From positions 1-64,000 of the forward strand of contig CAZRDX010000046.1 in assembly GCA_964599235.1 (NCBI GenBank): a DNA stretch of 64,000 nt, written 5' to 3'. Shown one piece after another: positions 60,452 to 64,000 of this stretch; the first letter of the stretch is position 1, and the number at the start of each line of letters is the position of its first letter. The stretch comes from DRPN01 sp964599235. Its GTDB lineage: Bacteria > Bacteroidota > Bacteroidia > Bacteroidales > VadinHA17. Made by a program: the position numbers and the translations under genes. The notes under the pieces were generated by a model. That model was not told the DNA's origin. It was given only the letters and a program-made list of their open reading frames with translations, and searched no databases.

Positions 60452-61819
60452 TTATCCTTTTTTTGTCTGATCCCGCAGGATCTGTTCCACTTCCTTGATA
60501 CGGGCTGCAAAGTAACTACTTTTTTCCGGATATTTCAAACTTAATTTCTCGTACACATGGATGGCCTTGGTGTAGTAACCCTGTTGCAGGTAGATCTTTG
60601 CGAGGGTCTCGGTGAAGAGCCCGGTCTCCCGGCCGCTCTCCTCCACGATCCGTTCCACCCGTTCGTCCGGCACCTCCTTTCCCTGTTCCCGTGTCCGTGG
60701 AACGATCCGCGGCTGACGCTCCAGGAACCTGTCGATGATCTCATCTTCCGGATTCCGGCTTTCCTTCTCTGGCGAAGGCTCCTCGCCTTCCTGATCGAAA
60801 TAGCTCAGCCAGTCGCTGAAAGCAAAGGCAACAGCCGCCGTATCATCTGTTACCTTTTTTTTTTTCGTGACCTCTTCTCCTTTCCTTTCTTTCTTTTGTT
60901 CCCTTCTCTCTTCCTCCTCCCTCTCTTCAAGGTCGATCTCCAGCAGCTCATCGTCCGTCACCTCCGATGCCGTCGGGTGTTCCGGCACATCCGGTTCTTC
61001 CGGAGCCCCGGAAGGATCGATCACCAACAGATCCTCTTCCCCTTCCTTTTCGGATTCCTTTTTCTCCTTTTTTACCGTGTCTGCCTCCCCCTCGCTCTTC
61101 AGAACGGCAGTTGCCTTCTCTTCTTCTTTCCTCTCCGGACTTTCTTCTCCCGGGGTTTTGCCGATCTCCTGCAGGCGCCTGCGGATCTCCTCCATCAGCT
61201 CCTCCTTCGATCGTGTTCCCGGCGATGTTCCGGCCGTCACGCCATCCTTACCGGCATGTGTGATCCTCTTTTTTTGTTCCGCTTCCTCACTTTGGCCCCT
61301 GTTCTCTTTTACAACCGGTTCAGCAACAATTGTTCCCTCTTTTTTCTCCTGCTCCTTTTTCCCTTCTTTTGGCTGTTCCTCTCTTTGCTCCTGTTGAGCT
61401 CTCTTTTCCTCCCTTTCTTTTCCCTCTTCTTCTCTTTTCTTTTCTGCTTTCTTCTTTTCTGTTGCAGGCTCAGGTACCGTCTCTTTTTCTTTCCGGACGG
61501 TTGCTGCCGCTTTTTTTTCTTCTTTTTCTTCGGTTACACTTGATTCTTTTTCTGTTTTCTCAGCTACCGTCTCCGTCGGTGCCGGCATCTCCTCGTGCAG
61601 AAGAGCATGAAGTCTGCGCCGGTCGGCCACAAAAAGGGCCGATCGCCTGAGCTGGGCGTCGAAACGAATGTGATCCTGATCGTGGAGGACTTTGAGGTAC
61701 AGCAAATGGGCCGTCTGAAAAAAGGGAAAATCTTCCAGCAGCTCGGCCAAGGGCTGGATCACCTCCTCACCCATCCTGCCGGGATGTTTCATGTACGATA
61801 TGAACTCGTCCTTTTTCAT
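60452..61819 (-). CDS. KE-rich protein with C-terminal TPR
   Basis: 455 residues. An N-terminal helical domain of about 75 residues (MKKDEFISYMKHPGRMGEEV) precedes about 230 residues of Glu/Lys/Arg-rich low-complexity sequence, then a C-terminal TPR (TETLAKIYLQQGYYTKAIHVYEKLSLKYP near 395-425). No signal peptide. It lies between lptE and secG; a tetratricopeptide gene in this slot is common in Bacteroidales, function unknown. The low-complexity part will vary between relatives. Confidence 0.75.
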   Translation of the reverse strand: MKKDEFISYMKHPGRMGEEVIQPLAELLEDFPFFQTAHLLYLKVLHDQDHIRFDAQLRRSALFVADRRRLHALLHEEMPAPTETVAEKTEKESSVTEEKEEKKAAATVRKEKETVPEPATEKKKAEKKREEEGKEREEKRAQQEQREEQPKEGKKEQEKKEGTIVAEPVVKENRGQSEEAEQKKRITHAGKDGVTAGTSPGTRSKEELMEEIRRRLQEIGKTPGEESPERKEEEKATAVLKSEGEADTVKKEKKESEKEGEEDLLVIDPSGAPEEPDVPEHPTASEVTDDELLEIDLEEREEEERREQKKERKGEEVTKKKKVTDDTAAVAFAFSDWLSYFDQEGEEPSPEKESRNPEDEIIDRFLERQPRIVPRTREQGKEVPDERVERIVEESGRETGLFTETLAKIYLQQGYYTKAIHVYEKLSLKYPEKSSYFAARIKEVEQILRDQTKKG

Positions 61820-61828
61820 CCGAAAGGC

Positions 61829-62377
61829 TTACCAGTTGACAAAAGCCTTGTTGAAAATATCCTCCACCAGGTTCTTGACGTTCTTTTCCAGCAGGTCCTG
61901 TTCCACCATGCTGAAATCCTGTGTGGAGGGATAATCCTCGTACCTGCTGAATGTCGCGTCGAAGCTCTGATCGGGATCCACGTTGTTGACGAACCGCACA
62001 TGGACGGTGATGGTGAACCTGTTGAGGCCGGCGGTCTCATTGCCCGTGATGGCCACCGGCGCCACCCGGTAGTCGGTGATCTCGCCCGAGAACTCCACAT
62101 CGGCATCACCGTCGGTGAGGGTCAGGCTGGTCTGGGCAATGATCTTGTTCTTGAGCGCCTCAGTGAAGTACTGACTCAACGTGGGATTAACGGTCGAACC
62201 CGCCTTCACGCGGGTGGGGAAATACTGCACGTTGCAGGTCTTCACCTCCGGCGAGATGGAGGCACCCGAGAAGGAATAGGTCACCTTGCATGCCTCCAGG
62301 ATGAACATCAGGAACATTCCACCCACGATGACATTCCGCCATCCGCCGGGAAAGGTATGCCTGCAACAACGGTCCAT
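61829..62377 (-). CDS. lptE: LptE-like outer-membrane lipoprotein
   Basis: 182 residues with a lipobox ending LEAC (Cys30). The body YSFSGASISPEVKTCNVQYFP, split near 33-53, and FTITVHVRFVNNV fit the Bacteroidota LptE family, which plugs the LptD barrel for LPS insertion. The ATG overlaps the activator stop (TGATG). Confidence 0.83.
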   Translation of the reverse strand: MDRCCRHTFPGGWRNVIVGGMFLMFILEACKVTYSFSGASISPEVKTCNVQYFPTRVKAGSTVNPTLSQYFTEALKNKIIAQTSLTLTDGDADVEFSGEITDYRVAPVAITGNETAGLNRFTITVHVRFVNNVDPDQSFDATFSRYEDYPSTQDFSMVEQDLLEKNVKNLVEDIFNKAFVNW

Positions 62378-63603
62378 CAGTTAATGTTGTACTCCTTGAT
62401 CTTGCGGTAGAGGGTTCTCTCGGAGATGCCCAGCTCCTGGGCGGCCTGTTTCCTTCGGCCGTTGTGTTTGTCCAGCGCTTTCTTGATCAGCTCCACCTCT
62501 TTCTCGGCAAGCGAGAGGGTCTCCTCCTGCACCTCCTGCGTATCTTCGATGAAGGAAGGCTGCTCCCTGGGGATGGGTGCCGGCACCGGCGCCTGAGGGG
62601 CAGCATTCCCGCTCTCCTCCAGCCGGCTGATGACCTGCGCATGATCCTGCTCGATATGCGCCATGCTCCCATCCTTGCGCAACATATCGAACACGATCTT
62701 TTTCAGATCCTGAATATCGCTCTTGAGATCGAAAAGGATCTTGTAAAGGATCTCCCGCTCCGAGGCGAACGACACATCCTCGTCCTTCTTGGGGATCACA
62801 GCTGGCAATTTCACTCCCATGTAATCGGGCAGGTATTTCTTCAGTGTCTCCGCATCGATCTCCCTGTTCTTCTCAATGATGGAGATCTGTTCGGTAACGT
62901 TCTTCAGCTGCCGCACATTGCCCGGCCAGCGGTAGCTCATCAGCACCGACTTGGCATCCTCGGTGAGACGGATGGGCGGCATGCGGTATTTCTCGGAAAA
63001 ATCTACGGCGAACTTACGGAACAGCAGCAACACATCCTCTCCGCGGTCGCGCAGCGGCGGGATGTGAATGGGCACGGTGTTGAGCCGGTAGAAGAGATCC
63101 TCGCGGAACTTGCCTTCCTGCACCTTCTGCAGGAGATCGACGTTGGTGGCGGCCACCACCCGCACATCGGTCTTCTGCACCTTCGACGATCCCACCCGGA
63201 TGAACTCACCCGTCTCCAGCACACGCAACAGACGCACCTGCGTGGCTATGGGCAGCTCGGCCACCTCGTCGAGGAAGATCGTCCCCCCGTTGGCCACCTC
63301 GAAATAACCTTTCCGGCTGTCGGTGGCACCGGTGAACGAGCCCTTCTCATGCCCGAAAAGCTCCGAATCGATCGTCCCCTCAGGGATGGCCCCGCAGTTC
63401 ACCGCAATGTACTGCCCATGCTTGCGGGCACTGTACTGGTGGATGATCTGCGGAAAGACCTCCTTGCCCGTACCGCTCTCTCCCGTGATCAATACCGAAA
63501 GATCGGTGGGCGCCACCTGCAGGGCAATGTCGATGGCATGGTTCAGCCCCGCATCATTGCCGATGATGCCGAAACGCTGCTTGACCGTCTGTATCTGTAC
63601 CAT
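62377..63603 (-). CDS. Sigma-54-dependent activator without sensory domain
   Basis: 408 residues: AAA+ domain from residue 10 (Walker A GESGTGKE near 41, GSFTGATDSRKGYFE in place of the usual GAFTGA, Walker B GTIFLDEVAEL near 108) and a C-terminal Fis-type HTH (RKQAAQELGISERTLYRKIKEY). No receiver, GAF or PAS domain, so activity may be set by expression or a partner. Probably acts with RpoN, not in this window, on sites such as 51693-51708. An 8-bp dyad lies upstream of its ATG. Confidence 0.9.
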   Translation of the reverse strand: MVQIQTVKQRFGIIGNDAGLNHAIDIALQVAPTDLSVLITGESGTGKEVFPQIIHQYSARKHGQYIAVNCGAIPEGTIDSELFGHEKGSFTGATDSRKGYFEVANGGTIFLDEVAELPIATQVRLLRVLETGEFIRVGSSKVQKTDVRVVAATNVDLLQKVQEGKFREDLFYRLNTVPIHIPPLRDRGEDVLLLFRKFAVDFSEKYRMPPIRLTEDAKSVLMSYRWPGNVRQLKNVTEQISIIEKNREIDAETLKKYLPDYMGVKLPAVIPKKDEDVSFASEREILYKILFDLKSDIQDLKKIVFDMLRKDGSMAHIEQDHAQVISRLEESGNAAPQAPVPAPIPREQPSFIEDTQEVQEETLSLAEKEVELIKKALDKHNGRRKQAAQELGISERTLYRKIKEYNIN

Positions 63604-63619
63604 AGATGCTCGTTGCTCC

Positions 63620-63640
63620 TACGTACGCTTGTCGTACGTA
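63620..63640. promoter_or_regulatory. Operator-like dyad TACGTACG-N5-CGTACGTA
   Basis: Perfect 8-bp inverted repeat with spacer CTTGT, ending 17 bp before the activator ATG at 63603. It overlaps the start expected from the adjacent -7 box. Could be a repressor site or a leader hairpin. Confidence 0.5.
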
Positions 63641-63644
63641 TCTG

Positions 63645-63652
63645 CGAAATTA
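63645..63652 (-). promoter_or_regulatory. Near-consensus -7 box of the activator operon (TAATTTCG)
   Basis: One mismatch to TAnnTTTG on the minus strand. It would start a transcript inside the 63620-63640 dyad. Confidence 0.4.
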
Positions 63653-63699
63653 CTCATTTTTTTGGATATCTGAACATAACGAAAACACCTTCCCCTGTT

Positions 63700-64000
63700 T
63701 CATTTTTCCCTGAGAAGACGTGCCACCATCTTTTTCAGCTCTGCCATTTCTTCGCGATCCTGTTCCAGACGCCGGATCCTTTTTCCTGCTTTTCCAGAAG
63801 CTGCTGCTGCCGGCGTATCTCCTCCTGCTGCTGCTTGACAGCCTGCAGCAACACCGGCGTCATCTTGGAATAATCAAATAAAGGTATCCCTTCCTGTCCC
63901 GCGTAACGGCCTCGGGGAAATATTTTTCCATCTCCTGCGCCACCAGGCCGATCTGACGCTCCTCCGGCAGGCCTTTCTTCCGGCGGGCATCATCCCGCCA
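63700..64000 (-). pseudogene. 3' part of an S74-type tail-fibre/chaperone-domain gene with two frame breaks
   Basis: On the minus strand the edge segment reads WRDDARRKKGLPEERQIGLV, then AQEMEKYFPEAVTRDRKGYL. This is the intramolecular chaperone (peptidase S74/endosialidase) C-terminal domain. The continuation DYSKMTPVLLQAVKQQQEEI is in another frame from 63875, and a final segment IRRLEQDREEMAELKKMVAR, ending LLREK and a TGA at 63702-63700, is in a third frame from about 63780. Both breaks equal one missing base; the second falls at a run of five A. It is either a decayed gene or a sequencing error pair. The 5' end lies outside the window. Confidence 0.65.

Overview
The window is one contiguous piece of a high-GC Bacteroidales-type (Bacteroidota) chromosome. 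The main evidence is gene content and order: a full mraZ-to-ftsZ division/cell-wall cluster without murF or ddl, the glycine-lipid pair glsA/glsB, an RprX/RprY-type two-component system, the long Bacteroidales form of amidophosphoribosyltransferase, an IPExxxVDY protein next to rnc, and two catabolic-type glutamate dehydrogenases. Candidate promoters follow the Bacteroidota -7 pattern TAnnTTTG instead of the E. coli -10 box, and purine-rich ribosome binding sites are mostly absent. Almost everything is housekeeping. There are no insertion sequences, prophages, rRNA genes or CRISPR arrays.

Layout. 1-1342 (-): aspartate kinase. 1424-9152 (+): coaX, an outer-membrane barrel, a TPR protein, lptC, a 2-TM microprotein, a CNNM/CorC transporter and a PpiD-like chaperone. 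9166-9199: shared terminator. 9218-24508 (-): the dcw cluster read mraZ, rsmH, ftsL, ftsI, murE, mraY, murD, ftsW, murG, murC, ftsQ, ftsA, ftsZ, with a four-copy 10-bp-phased MraZ-type operator upstream. 24744-26569 (+): glsA-glsB. 26563-34329 (-): purF-like, SPOR, universal stress protein, lipoprotein, yebC, a barrel protein, STAS, aspS. 34428-44741 (+): tadA, two unknowns, gdhA, dprA, gdhA paralogue, tatD, asparaginase, tRNA-Ser, ExbB/ExbD energiser operon. 44855-44928 (-): tRNA-Arg. 45046-51583 (+, purN on -): leuS, purN, acpP, fabF, rnc, IPExxxVDY protein. 51584-52120: a 537-bp non-coding region with unusual structure. 52121-54284 (+): rprX-rprY. 54291-64000 (-): a secreted DUF3108-like protein, lepA, a DUF4412-like protein, groEL/groES, secG, a KE-rich TPR protein, lptE, a sigma-54 activator, and a frameshifted S74-chaperone gene cut by the window edge.

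Two places stand out. (1) The non-coding region 51584-52120 holds two copies of an identical 49-bp element. Each copy abuts a terminator hairpin whose stem sequence differs while pairing is kept. Copy A has a full-consensus sigma-54 promoter (TGGCACG-N4-TTGCA) correctly placed to make a roughly 97-nt minus-strand RNA. Between copy B and rprX lies a four-fold GTTAA array with exact 10-bp period, resembling an OmpR-type response-regulator site. (2) Leucyl-tRNA synthetase carries an in-frame insertion of about 110 residues resembling a DUF559/Vsr-type PD-(D/E)XK nuclease domain (D672, E683, K685), placed before the KMSKS loop.

Functionally the genes cover peptidoglycan precursor synthesis and septation, envelope biogenesis (LptC, LptE, PpiD, SecG, ExbBD, glycine lipids), nitrogen metabolism (two GDH, asparaginase), translation (LeuRS, AspRS, TadA, LepA, two tRNAs), fatty-acid synthesis (ACP, FabF) and protein folding. 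All names come from reading the sequence and family knowledge; no search was run.
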